Shown here in pieces: positions 1-6,502 of a stretch of DNA of 10,861 nt. The DNA is taken from the NCBI GenBank assembly GCA_900549405.1, contig URNZ01000062.1:1-10861 (forward strand), read 5' to 3'. The position numbers were made by a program, and so were the translations under genes. The DNA comes from an uncultured Eubacteriales bacterium (GTDB lineage: Bacteria; Bacillota; Clostridia; Oscillospirales; Oscillospiraceae). Numbering within the stretch: position 1 is the stretch's first letter; each line of letters opens with the position of its first letter. The notes under the pieces are model-generated. The model worked only from the letters and a program-made list of their open reading frames with translations, made no database searches and was not told the DNA's origin.

Positions 1-240
1 CAGGAGTTCGTGTTCACCGCCGGTGAGCAGGAGTTCTACGCCGAGCGCGGCTTCCAGAACGAGCCCCAGCGCTGCAAGGCCTGCCGTGATGCCCGCAAGA
101 ACGCGGCTCGTGGCCCCCGTGAGTACTTCACCGCTGTCTGCGCTGCCTGCGGCGGCGAGGCCAAGGTGCCCTTCGAGCCCAAGTCTGACCGTCCTGTCTA
201 TTGCAGCGAGTGCTTCGCCAAGATGCGTGAGCGGGGCTGA
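1..240 (+). CDS. Zinc-ribbon domain protein (CxxC-x17-CxxC type), 3' part
   Basis: The reading frame is open from the first base, so the true start lies upstream; 79 codons are present before TGA. Cysteines at fragment residues 25 and 28 are the second knuckle of an N-terminal zinc ribbon whose first CxxC must lie just outside the window. A second ribbon has Cys47/Cys50 and Cys68/Cys71 with exactly 17 residues between the pairs, the spacing that names the CxxC-x17-CxxC family. The segment GEQEFYAERGFQNEP is typical of these small (roughly 90-100 aa) Firmicute proteins, whose biochemical role is not established. Zinc binding is inferred from the cysteines. Arginine codons are mostly CGT (5 of 9) with several GCT alanines, unlike the CGG/CGC-rich genes downstream, which suggests high expression. 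A strong terminator follows 16 nt after the stop. No membrane segment or signal peptide is visible in the part present. Confidence 0.85.
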   Translation, partial: QEFVFTAGEQEFYAERGFQNEPQRCKACRDARKNAARGPREYFTAVCAACGGEAKVPFEPKSDRPVYCSECFAKMRERG

Positions 241-256
241 TTTTAGCCGGAACACC

Positions 257-292
257 AGCGGCGTGACGAATTTTCGTCACGCCGCTTTTTTT
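257..292 (+). terminator. Intrinsic terminator of the zinc-ribbon gene
   Basis: A perfect inverted repeat pairs 257-269 (AGCGGCGTGACGA) with 274-286 around a four-base loop. A run of seven T follows at 286-292. It lies 16 nt after the stop of the zinc-ribbon gene and well before the next ribosome binding site, so it should close that transcript. Confidence 0.93.
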
Positions 293-309
293 GCGCCCAT
301 TTTTGTGAG

Positions 310-358
310 TAAACCGGCCCTATTCCGCGCACCCTAACAGAAATTCCGGTTTAGGAGG
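310..358 (+). promoter_or_regulatory. Leader hairpin abutting the ribosome binding site of the TepA-like gene
   Basis: The ribosome binding site AGGAGG is at 353-358, eight bases before ATG 367, and fixes that start. Immediately upstream, TAAACCGG (310-317) is perfectly complementary to CCGGTTTA (346-353), with a 28-base loop between. The 3' arm ends on the first A of the ribosome binding site. Folding could influence ribosome access or transcript stability. No convincing -35/-10 promoter pair was recognised between the preceding terminator and this gene. The pairing is seen directly; a regulatory role is inference, and an 8-bp match could be chance. Confidence 0.4.
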
Positions 359-366
359 CGCAAGAA

Positions 367-1062
367 ATGGCAGACATGGAACAGGAGCACACACAGCCGG
401 AGGCCCCGGCCAACACGCAGAACCTGGTGGACCTGGGTACCTCCCTCATCCAGCGGGAGGAGGGGCGGGTCTATGTGCTGACCATCGTGGGGCAGATCGA
501 GGGGCACCAGCTGCTGCCCTCCGGCATGAAGAGCACCAAATACGAGCACGTGCTGCCCTTGCTGGCGGCGGTGGAGGGCGACCCGGACATCCACGGCCTG
601 CTCATCCTGCTGAACAACGCCGGGGGAGACGTAGAGGCAGGGCTGGCCATCGCGGAGCTGATCGCCTCCATGTCTAAGCCAACTGCCTCCCTGGTGCTGG
701 GGGGCAGCCACTCCATCGGCGTGCCCCTGGCGGTGGCGGCCCGGCGGTCCTTTATCGCCCCCTCCGCCGCCATGACGGTACACCCGGTGCGGCTGACCGG
801 CCTGGTCATCGGCGCGCCCCAGACTTTTTACTACTTCGAGCGGGTGCAGGAGCGCATCGTCCGCTTCGTCACCGGAAACAGCCACATCTCCCGGGAGGAC
901 CTGACCCGGCTGATGCTGCGCACCGACGAGCTGGCCGCCGACGTGGGCAGCATCCTCTATGGGGAGGAGGCGGTGCAGCTGGGCCTCATCGACCAACTGG
1001 GCGGCCTGACCGACGCCCTGAACTGGCTGTATCAGACCATCGAAGAAAAGAAAACGCCGTGA
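367..1062 (+). CDS. tepA: TepA/YmfB-like ClpP-family serine protease
   Basis: The 231-aa protein has the ClpP/crotonase fold pattern of the S14-related TepA (translocation-enhancing protein) family. The central segment at 78-94 (LLILLNNAGGDVEAG) resembles the ClpP oxyanion region. The nucleophile is Ser116 in GGSHSIG (112-118), the candidate base is His139 in MTVHPVR, and Asp192 in the segment before YGEEAVQLGLID is the best candidate for the third triad member. TepA proteins lack the ClpP propeptide and are thought to act on secreted or signal-peptide-derived substrates, but their role is poorly defined. There is no signal peptide, so it should be cytosolic. The first about 25 residues are polar and probably disordered. 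ATG 367 is chosen because AGGAGG lies eight bases upstream. It is flanked by terminators on both sides and looks monocistronic. A divergent ClpP paralogue is the alternative name. Confidence 0.85.
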   Translation: MADMEQEHTQPEAPANTQNLVDLGTSLIQREEGRVYVLTIVGQIEGHQLLPSGMKSTKYEHVLPLLAAVEGDPDIHGLLILLNNAGGDVEAGLAIAELIASMSKPTASLVLGGSHSIGVPLAVAARRSFIAPSAAMTVHPVRLTGLVIGAPQTFYYFERVQERIVRFVTGNSHISREDLTRLMLRTDELAADVGSILYGEEAVQLGLIDQLGGLTDALNWLYQTIEEKKTP

Positions 1063-1078
1063 AGCATATCGCCCAGAG

Positions 1079-1119
1079 GTCCCGGAGCTTTTCCCAGGAA
1101 AAGCCCCGGGGCATTTTTT
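1079..1119 (+). terminator. Intrinsic terminator after the TepA-like gene
   Basis: CCCGGAGCTTTT (1081-1092) pairs with AAAAGCCCCGGG (1099-1110) with one A-C mismatch and a six-base loop. Six T follow at 1114-1119. It lies about 17 nt past the protease stop codon and separates that gene from the addB promoter. Confidence 0.88.
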
Positions 1120-1151
1120 ACATTCCGTCTCTTTTTTTGCGGGGGAAAGTG

Positions 1152-1160
1152 TGGTAAAAT
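1152..1160 (+). promoter_or_regulatory. Extended -10 promoter for the addB operon
   Basis: TGGTAAAAT matches an extended -10 (TGn followed by TAAAAT, one mismatch to TATAAT). Upstream at the -35 distance there is only a T-rich stretch with no good TTGACA match, which is tolerated with a TGn extension. The predicted transcript start is near 1167, giving a leader of about 30 nt to ATG 1197. The position, just after a terminator and just before a long co-directional gene cluster, supports the call. Housekeeping-sigma recognition is inferred. Confidence 0.6.
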
Positions 1161-1196
1161 AAAGGCCGATTTTGTAACAAGAGAGGGGGAAGCCGG

Positions 1197-4100
1197 ATGC
1201 TGCGCATTCTCATGGGACGGGCCGGGAGCGGCAAGACCACCGCCGTGCTAAACCGCCTGTGCCAGGCCGCCGGGGAGCGGCCCCAGGTGCTGATGACCCC
1301 GGAGCAGCAGTCCCACGAGGCCGAGCGGGCCTTATGTAAGGCTGGCGGCCCAGGGATCTCCCTGCGGGCAGAGGTGCTGTCCTTCAGCCGCCTGGCCAAC
1401 CGGGTGTTCCAGGCCGCGGGCGGACTGGGCCAGGAGGAGCTGGACGGGGGCGGACGGCTGCTGCTGATGTATCGGGCGGTGCAGGAGACCGCCCAGCAGC
1501 TGAAGGTCTATGGCCGCCCCTCCAAGCGTCCGGCCTTCCTCCAATCCCTGCTGGCCACGGTGGACGAGCTGAAAAGCTGCCGGGTAAGCCCGGATCAGCT
1601 CATCCGGGCGGGGGAGGAGGCCGAGGGCCCCAGCGGGGACAAGCTCACCGACTTAGGGCTCATCTGCGGGGCCTACGAGGCCCTGGTGGCCCAGACGGCC
1701 CTGGACCCCAGAGACCGGCTCACCCGGGCGGCGGACAAGCTGACCCATTGCGCCTGGGCGGAGGGGAAGGACCTGTGGCTGGACGGCTTTACCGACTTCA
1801 CCCCCCAGCAGCAGGAGGTGCTGCGCCACCTCCTCCGCCAGGCCCATCAGGTGACGGTGACCCTGACCTGTGACCATCTGGAGGAGGACGAGGGGGGCAC
1901 GGGCATCTTTTCCCCCGCCCGACTCACCGCCACCCGGCTGCTGCGGTTGGCCGCCAGCGAGGGAATTTCCTGTGAGGTGGAACACCTTGTCAGTGACTAC
2001 AGACCAAAGCCTGACAGCCTGAAGCACTTAGAGTACGCCCTCTTCGGCCACGAGGAGGTCCAGCCCATCCCCCAGGCCGGGGCAGTGGAGCTGTTCCGGG
2101 CCTCCAGCCCCCGGGCGGAGGTGGAGTGGGCCGCCGCCCGCACCCTGGGCCTGGCCCGGGACCAGGGCCTGCGCTTTCGGGATATCGGCGTGGTGGCCCG
2201 GAACTATGGGGCCTATCGGGACCTGATCGAGAGCATTTTCCCCCGGTTCGGCATCCCTGTGTTCTCCTCCGCCATGTCGGACATCCTGGAAAAGCCCGTG
2301 CTGGCCCTGGTGACGGCGGCCCTGGACACGGTGGCGGGGAACTATGCCTATGACGACGTGTTCCGCTATCTGAAAACGGGGCTTACGGACCTGCCCCAGG
2401 AGGACCGGGACCTGCTGGAAAACTATGTGCTGGAGTGGGACATCCGGGGGAGCGCCTGGACCCAGGACAAGCCCTGGGCCTGGCATCCCAGGGGCTATGG
2501 TTTCCCCTGGGAGGAGGCGGACCGCACTCTGGTGGACCGGTTGGACGCCGCTCGGCGGACTGTGGCCAAGCCTCTGGAGACGCTGCGTCGCAACGCCAAT
2601 AAAACCGGGCGCGGTCAAGCGATAGCCCTTTACACATTTTTGGAGGAGATCGGCCTGCCGGAGCGCCTTGCCCAGCGGGTGGAGGAGCTGAAGCGCCGGG
2701 GGGAACCCCTGCTGGCGGAGGAATATCGCCAGCTGTGGGACATCCTGTGCGGCGGGCTGGAGCAGTGCGCCGCCCTGCTGGGGGAGCGGCCCATGGACCT
2801 GGACGAGTTTGCCGCCCTGTTCCGCCTGGTGCTGTCCCAATATGAGGTAGGGGCCATCCCCGTCTCCCTGGACCGGGTGACGGCGGGGGAGACCACCCGC
2901 CAGACGGGCCACCAGGTGAAGGCCCTGATCCTGCTGGGGGCGGATGACGGGTCCATCCCCCAGGCGGGCAGTCCCCCGGGGCTGCTGTCGGATGACGACC
3001 GCAGTCTGCTGGCTCTGTATGGCCTGGAGCTGAGCGGCTCGGCCCGGGAGCTGCTGTACCGGGAGATGACCACCGTCTATCTCACCTGCACCCGGCCCAG
3101 CCGATATCTGCTGGTGTCCTGGGCGGCCTGCGGCCCCGGCGGGGAGGAGCGCCGCCCCAGCTTTCTGGCCCAGCGGCTGCTGCGGATCTTCTCCGACCTG
3201 ACGGTGAGCCGGGAGGAGCGCGACGGTCAGTTTGCCTTAGAGGCCCCCAGGCCCGCTTTGGAGCAGGCGGGCTGGAATCCCCGGGCGCGCCGTGCCCTGG
3301 ATGGCCTGCCCGAGTATGCCGGGGCGCTGGAGCGCCAGGACCGGGCGGAGCACTGGGGCCGGGGCACCCTGTCCCGCTCCGCCGCAGACCGGCTCTATGG
3401 CCGCCGGGTGGCCATGTCCGCCTCCCGCATGGACAAATACCGCTCCTGCCACTTCGCCTATTTCATGCGCTATGGGTTAAAGGCCGAGCCACGGCGGCAG
3501 GCGGGCTTCTCCGCCCCGGCCTACGGCACCTTTGTCCACTATGTGCTGGAGCAGGTCATGCAGGACGAGATGTTCCAGCAGACCCGGCTCCCCGGCATGG
3601 AGCCGGACTTTGAGGACCGGGAGCGCGCCCATTTAGCCGACCTGACCCGGGCGGCGGTGGAGCGCTATACCCGGGAGGAGCTGGGCGGCCTGGAGGGCCA
3701 GTCAGAGCGCTTTCAATATCTGTTCCGCCGTCTGCTCCGCTCCGTCCAGGCGGTGGTGGAGAACGTGGCTCAGGAGCTGCTGTCGGGCAGCTTCAAGCCC
3801 ATCTCCTTCGAGCTGGGCTTTGGCCGGAAGGGGGACCTGCCCCCGGTGGAGCTGACCGTGGACGGGGTGACCATCAGCGTGTCTGGCTTTGTGGACCGGG
3901 TGGACGGCTGGGTCCGGGACGGACGGCTCTATCTGCGGGTGGTGGACTATAAGACCGGGAAGAAGTCCTTCGACTGGACGGAGGTCTGGAACGGCTTAGG
4001 GCTGCAGACGCTGCTGTATCTCTTTGCCCTGGAGCGACAGGGAGAAAACCTTTACAATATGCCCGTGGCAAGCGCCGGTGTGCTCTATCTCCCCGCCCAC

Positions 4101-4556
4101 GAGGCAGTGATCCAGGGCAGCCGGACCATGGACGACGACCAGTGGCGCAAGGCGGTGGATAAAGAGCTGACCCGCAGCGGCCTGGTGCTGAATGACCGGG
4201 GCGTGCTGGACGCCATGGAGACGGCGGGGGAGGCGGGCTATCGCTTTCTGCCCCTGCGGGTGTCCAAGACCTCCGGTGACGTGACCGGGGAGGCCCTGGC
4301 CACCGCCGAGCAGTTCGGCAAGCTGGGCTGCCACATCCAGCAGGTGCTGGAGGATATCTGCCGGGAGTTGGGCCAGGGGGCCATCGCCGCCGACCCCTTC
4401 TGGCGGGGGCCGGACAAGAACGCCTGCCGCTATTGCGACTACGCCGCCGCCTGCCACTTTGAGGAGGGCCGGGGGGGCGACTGCCGCCGGTGGGCCCACA
4501 AGCTGGCCGCAGCGGACTTCTGGACCGAAGTAGACGGAGGGAAGAAGCATGACTGA
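1197..4556 (+). CDS. addB: AddB (RexB), ATP-dependent helicase-nuclease subunit B
   Basis: The 1119-aa protein is the AddB subunit of the AddAB (RexAB) complex, which unwinds and resects double-strand breaks for RecA loading. It starts with a Walker A motif, GRAGSGKT (residues 7-14), kept in the AddB family although its helicase domain is otherwise degenerate. The C-terminal nuclease has Asp900 (FVDRVD) and Asp917/Lys919 (VVDYKTGK). Four FeS cysteines are present: Cys751, then Cys1077, Cys1080 and Cys1086. Their spacing closely resembles that of Bacillus subtilis AddB (about 1166 aa), so the 4Fe-4S staple is intact. In characterised homologues AddB also recognises Chi. The ATG is supported by AGAGGGGG about seven bases upstream and by the family-typical N-terminus. 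It is the first gene of a five-gene unit and overlaps the next by 8 nt; addA lies about 1.9 kb downstream rather than adjacent. No frameshift is visible. Confidence 0.97.
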   Translation: MLRILMGRAGSGKTTAVLNRLCQAAGERPQVLMTPEQQSHEAERALCKAGGPGISLRAEVLSFSRLANRVFQAAGGLGQEELDGGGRLLLMYRAVQETAQQLKVYGRPSKRPAFLQSLLATVDELKSCRVSPDQLIRAGEEAEGPSGDKLTDLGLICGAYEALVAQTALDPRDRLTRAADKLTHCAWAEGKDLWLDGFTDFTPQQQEVLRHLLRQAHQVTVTLTCDHLEEDEGGTGIFSPARLTATRLLRLAASEGISCEVEHLVSDYRPKPDSLKHLEYALFGHEEVQPIPQAGAVELFRASSPRAEVEWAAARTLGLARDQGLRFRDIGVVARNYGAYRDLIESIFPRFGIPVFSSAMSDILEKPVLALVTAALDTVAGNYAYDDVFRYLKTGLTDLPQEDRDLLENYVLEWDIRGSAWTQDKPWAWHPRGYGFPWEEADRTLVDRLDAARRTVAKPLETLRRNANKTGRGQAIALYTFLEEIGLPERLAQRVEELKRRGEPLLAEEYRQLWDILCGGLEQCAALLGERPMDLDEFAALFRLVLSQYEVGAIPVSLDRVTAGETTRQTGHQVKALILLGADDGSIPQAGSPPGLLSDDDRSLLALYGLELSGSARELLYREMTTVYLTCTRPSRYLLVSWAACGPGGEERRPSFLAQRLLRIFSDLTVSREERDGQFALEAPRPALEQAGWNPRARRALDGLPEYAGALERQDRAEHWGRGTLSRSAADRLYGRRVAMSASRMDKYRSCHFAYFMRYGLKAEPRRQAGFSAPAYGTFVHYVLEQVMQDEMFQQTRLPGMEPDFEDRERAHLADLTRAAVERYTREELGGLEGQSERFQYLFRRLLRSVQAVVENVAQELLSGSFKPISFELGFGRKGDLPPVELTVDGVTISVSGFVDRVDGWVRDGRLYLRVVDYKTGKKSFDWTEVWNGLGLQTLLYLFALERQGENLYNMPVASAGVLYLPAHEAVIQGSRTMDDDQWRKAVDKELTRSGLVLNDRGVLDAMETAGEAGYRFLPLRVSKTSGDVTGEALATAEQFGKLGCHIQQVLEDICRELGQGAIAADPFWRGPDKNACRYCDYAAACHFEEGRGGDCRRWAHKLAAADFWTEVDGGKKHD

Positions 4557-4878
4557 ATCCGTGTATAAGCTGGAGATCTTCCTGCCGGAGGACCACTTCG
4601 ACCCGATCTGCCAGGCCCTGTGGTCGGTGGACGCGGGGCACATCGGCCAGTATGATCGCTGCCTGTCCTGGAGCCGGGTGAACAGCTGCTGGCGGCCCCT
4701 GGCGGGGACGGACCCCTATCTGGGCCAGCCGGGGCAGCTGTGCCGGGCGGAGGAGATCAAGATCGAGGTGTGCTGCCTGGCCGCCCGGCTGGACGAGACC
4801 CTCGCGGCCATCAAATCGGCCCACCCCTATGAGGAGCCGGTGATCAACGTGCTGCCCCTATTGAAGACGGGCCTTTGA
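4549..4878 (+). CDS. Stand-alone PII/CutA-like protein (NIF3 insert-domain family, YqfO-like)
   Basis: The 109-aa product matches, as I recall the family, the PII/CutA-like domain often inserted in NIF3/YqfO proteins and also found alone (COG3323 type). Visible signatures are the start YKLEIFLPEDHFD (6-18), GHIGQYDRC (30-38), WRPLAGTDPYLG (48-59) and the hallmark HPYEEP (92-97), which precedes the last beta strand. The fold is expected to be a ferredoxin-like trimer-forming domain; no enzymatic residues are evident and the biological role is unknown. The flanking NIF3 metal-centre halves are absent, so it is not a full NIF3 protein. ATG 4549 lies inside the addB end (8-nt overlap) with GGAGG at 4536-4540, suggesting translational coupling to addB. 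Some databases may label such proteins as NIF3-like or cytochrome c biogenesis proteins; the latter name has no support in this sequence. Confidence 0.8.
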   Translation: MTESVYKLEIFLPEDHFDPICQALWSVDAGHIGQYDRCLSWSRVNSCWRPLAGTDPYLGQPGQLCRAEEIKIEVCCLAARLDETLAAIKSAHPYEEPVINVLPLLKTGL

Positions 4879-4887
4879 AACAGCAAA

Positions 4888-4905
4888 AAAGCCCCGCAGG
4901 GCTTT
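4888..4905. other. Intergenic hairpin between the PII-like and hydrolase genes
   Basis: AAAGCCC (4888-4894) pairs perfectly with GGGCTTT (4899-4905) around the loop CGCA. On the plus strand no T run follows, so it is not a standard terminator for the operon. Read on the minus strand it is followed by six T, but no minus-strand gene lies here. It may be an mRNA processing or stability element, or a leftover of a terminator. Confidence 0.4.
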
Positions 4906-4912
4906 GTGACAT

Positions 4913-4918
4913 AAGGAG
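4913..4918 (+). promoter_or_regulatory. Ribosome binding site that decides the hydrolase start
   Basis: AAGGAG lies 13 bases before ATG 4932. The spacing is a little long, but no other ribosome binding site fits. A TTG at 4875 overlapping the preceding stop would add 19 residues, read through the hairpin and through this site, and give an N-terminus unlike the family, so ATG 4932 is preferred. Confidence 0.65.
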
Positions 4919-4931
4919 ACAAGAACAAGAC

Positions 4932-5615
4932 ATGGATATCACGCTGCACTACGAGCAGATGGGGGAGGGCTTCCCCCTGGTCCTGCTCCACGGAAACGGA
5001 GAGGACCACACCTATTTTCAGCACCAGATGGAGCCTTTCGCCGCCCACTATCGGGTCATCGCCCTGGACACCCGGGGCCACGGGGGTTCTCCCCGGGGGG
5101 AGGCGCCCTTCACCCTGGAGCAGTTCGCCCAGGACCTGAAGGACTTTTTGGACCAGCAGGGCATTGAGAAGTGCCACCTGCTGGGCTTCTCCGACGGGGG
5201 GAACGTGGCGCTGATCTTCGCCCTGAAATACCCCCAGTACATTGAAAAGCTGGTGCTGTGCGGGGCCAATCTGGAGCCGGAGGGGCTGAAAAGCGGCCTG
5301 CGGATGAAGCTGCGCCTGCGCTGGGCGGCCCTCCAGGCGGCCCGCCACGTGCAGCCGGAGCTGGAGCGGCAGTTCGAACTGCTGGACCTGATGGTCACCC
5401 AGCCCCACATCGACCACCTGGCCCTGCGGGGCCTGAGGATGCCCGTGCTGGTGGTGGCCGGGGACCACGACATGATCTATGAGGCCCACACCCGCATGAT
5501 CGCCGCGCCCATCCCCCACGGCAAACTGGCCATCCTGCCCGGGGACCACTTTGTGGCCCGGGACAACTGGAAGGAATTCAACCCCCTGGTCCTGGATTTT
5601 TTGCAGAAGGACTGA
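4932..5615 (+). CDS. Alpha/beta hydrolase
   Basis: The 227-aa protein is a compact alpha/beta-hydrolase-fold enzyme. The oxyanion segment is HGNG (residues 20-23), the nucleophile elbow is GFSDGG with Ser87, the acid is most likely Asp180 in VVAGDHDMI, and the base is His206 in PGDHFVARD. Spacing and order (Ser, Asp, His) are canonical, so catalysis is likely. A short helical cap lies about residues 110-155. It resembles the 3-oxoadipate enol-lactonase/MhpC-like group in general form, but the substrate cannot be read from sequence; an esterase, lactonase or C-C hydrolase are all possible. There is no signal peptide, so it is cytosolic. It sits 53 nt after the PII-like gene and 24 nt before the kinase gene, and is probably co-transcribed with addB and addA. 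Nothing in the sequence ties it to DNA repair. Confidence 0.88.
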   Translation: MDITLHYEQMGEGFPLVLLHGNGEDHTYFQHQMEPFAAHYRVIALDTRGHGGSPRGEAPFTLEQFAQDLKDFLDQQGIEKCHLLGFSDGGNVALIFALKYPQYIEKLVLCGANLEPEGLKSGLRMKLRLRWAALQAARHVQPELERQFELLDLMVTQPHIDHLALRGLRMPVLVVAGDHDMIYEAHTRMIAAPIPHGKLAILPGDHFVARDNWKEFNPLVLDFLQKD

Positions 5616-5639
5616 GGAAAAAAGAGAGGTTTCACCACT

Positions 5640-6473
5640 ATGGAAAACGGCAAAAACGTGCTCATCATCAACGACATGCCCGGCTATGGCAAGGTGGCCC
5701 TGGCGGCCATGCTGCCCGTGCTGTCCACCCTGGGCCACAGCGTCTATAACCTGCCCACCGCTTTGGTCTCCAACACCCTGGACTATGGCAAGTTTACCAT
5801 TCTGGACACCACCGACTATATGACCAAGGCCATCGCCGTGTGGAAGGAGCTGGGCTTTCGCTTCGACTGCATCACCACCGGCTTTCTGGCCTCGGCGGCC
5901 CAGGTGGGCATCATCCGGGACTTTATCGCCAGCCAGAAGAAGGAGGGCCTGCTGGTGATGACCGACCCCATCATGGCCGACGAGGGCAAGCTGTATAACG
6001 GCGTGACGGAGGAGACGGTGGAGAATATGCGCCGTCTCATCGGCGTGGCCGACGTGATCGTGCCCAACCTCACCGAGGCGGAGTTTTTGACCGGCCTGTA
6101 TCAGGGCCAGGAGAGCCTGACCGCACCCCAGGTCCGCCAGGTGGTGGACGCCCTGCGGGACTTTGGCCCCCGGTCGGTGGTCATCACCAGCGGCAAGCAG
6201 ACGGAGACGGGGGAACACGCCGTGTGGGGCTATGACCACAAGAAGGAGGAGTATTTCTCCATCCCCTTTCAGTTCATCGACGTCCACTTCCCCGGCACGG
6301 GGGACATGTTCTCCGCCGTGCTGGTGGGGGAGCTGCTGGGCGGCACGGATTTCCAGGGTGCGGTGCGTCGGGCCATGGATGTGCTGGAAAAGCTCATCGA
6401 CCTGGAAAAGGACGAGATCGAGAAGAACAAGGGCATCCGCATCGAAAAATTTTTGGACGTGCTGAAGCACTAA
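5640..6473 (+). CDS. Pyridoxamine kinase-like protein (PfkB/ribokinase superfamily)
   Basis: The 277-aa protein belongs to the pyridoxal/pyridoxamine kinase branch (PdxY/PdxK-like) of the ribokinase superfamily. Such enzymes phosphorylate B6 vitamers with ATP in the salvage route to pyridoxal 5'-phosphate. Visible signatures are the N-terminal strand VLIINDMPGYGK (7-18), the substrate-side segment LPTALVSNTLDYGKF (38-52), the DPIMADEGKLY motif (109-119), PNLTEAEFLTG (142-152) and the catalytic GTGD (219-222) with Asp222 as general base. The length is usual for the family. ATG 5640 has AGAGAGG about ten bases upstream. It is 24 nt after the hydrolase and 29 nt before addA. The kinase call is firm. 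The exact vitamer (pyridoxamine, pyridoxal or a hydroxymethylpyrimidine-like compound) is inferred from the family. Confidence 0.87.
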   Translation: MENGKNVLIINDMPGYGKVALAAMLPVLSTLGHSVYNLPTALVSNTLDYGKFTILDTTDYMTKAIAVWKELGFRFDCITTGFLASAAQVGIIRDFIASQKKEGLLVMTDPIMADEGKLYNGVTEETVENMRRLIGVADVIVPNLTEAEFLTGLYQGQESLTAPQVRQVVDALRDFGPRSVVITSGKQTETGEHAVWGYDHKKEEYFSIPFQFIDVHFPGTGDMFSAVLVGELLGGTDFQGAVRRAMDVLEKLIDLEKDEIEKNKGIRIEKFLDVLKH

Positions 6474-6502
6474 AGATCACTACAGAGTAGGGAGGGTGAG
6501 CC

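Noticed and set aside
2028..2912. A 294-codon minus-strand open frame inside addB
   Set aside because: It is a shadow of addB with biased composition and no domain; the same applies to the other overlapping frames within addB and addA.
4885..4905. Minus-strand intrinsic terminator formed by the hairpin with six T
   Set aside because: The signal looks right on the minus strand, but there is no minus-strand gene upstream of it; the nearest genes on both sides run on the plus strand.
4875..5615. TTG start for the hydrolase overlapping the upstream stop
   Set aside because: The extra 19 residues do not fit the family, cross a hairpin and contain the true ribosome binding site. ATG 4932 gives the usual N-terminus.
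4827..6470. A 547-codon open frame on the minus strand opposite the hydrolase and kinase genes
   Set aside because: It spans two clear plus-strand genes and their junction, has low-complexity His/Gln/Val-rich content and no known motifs, so it is a composition shadow.
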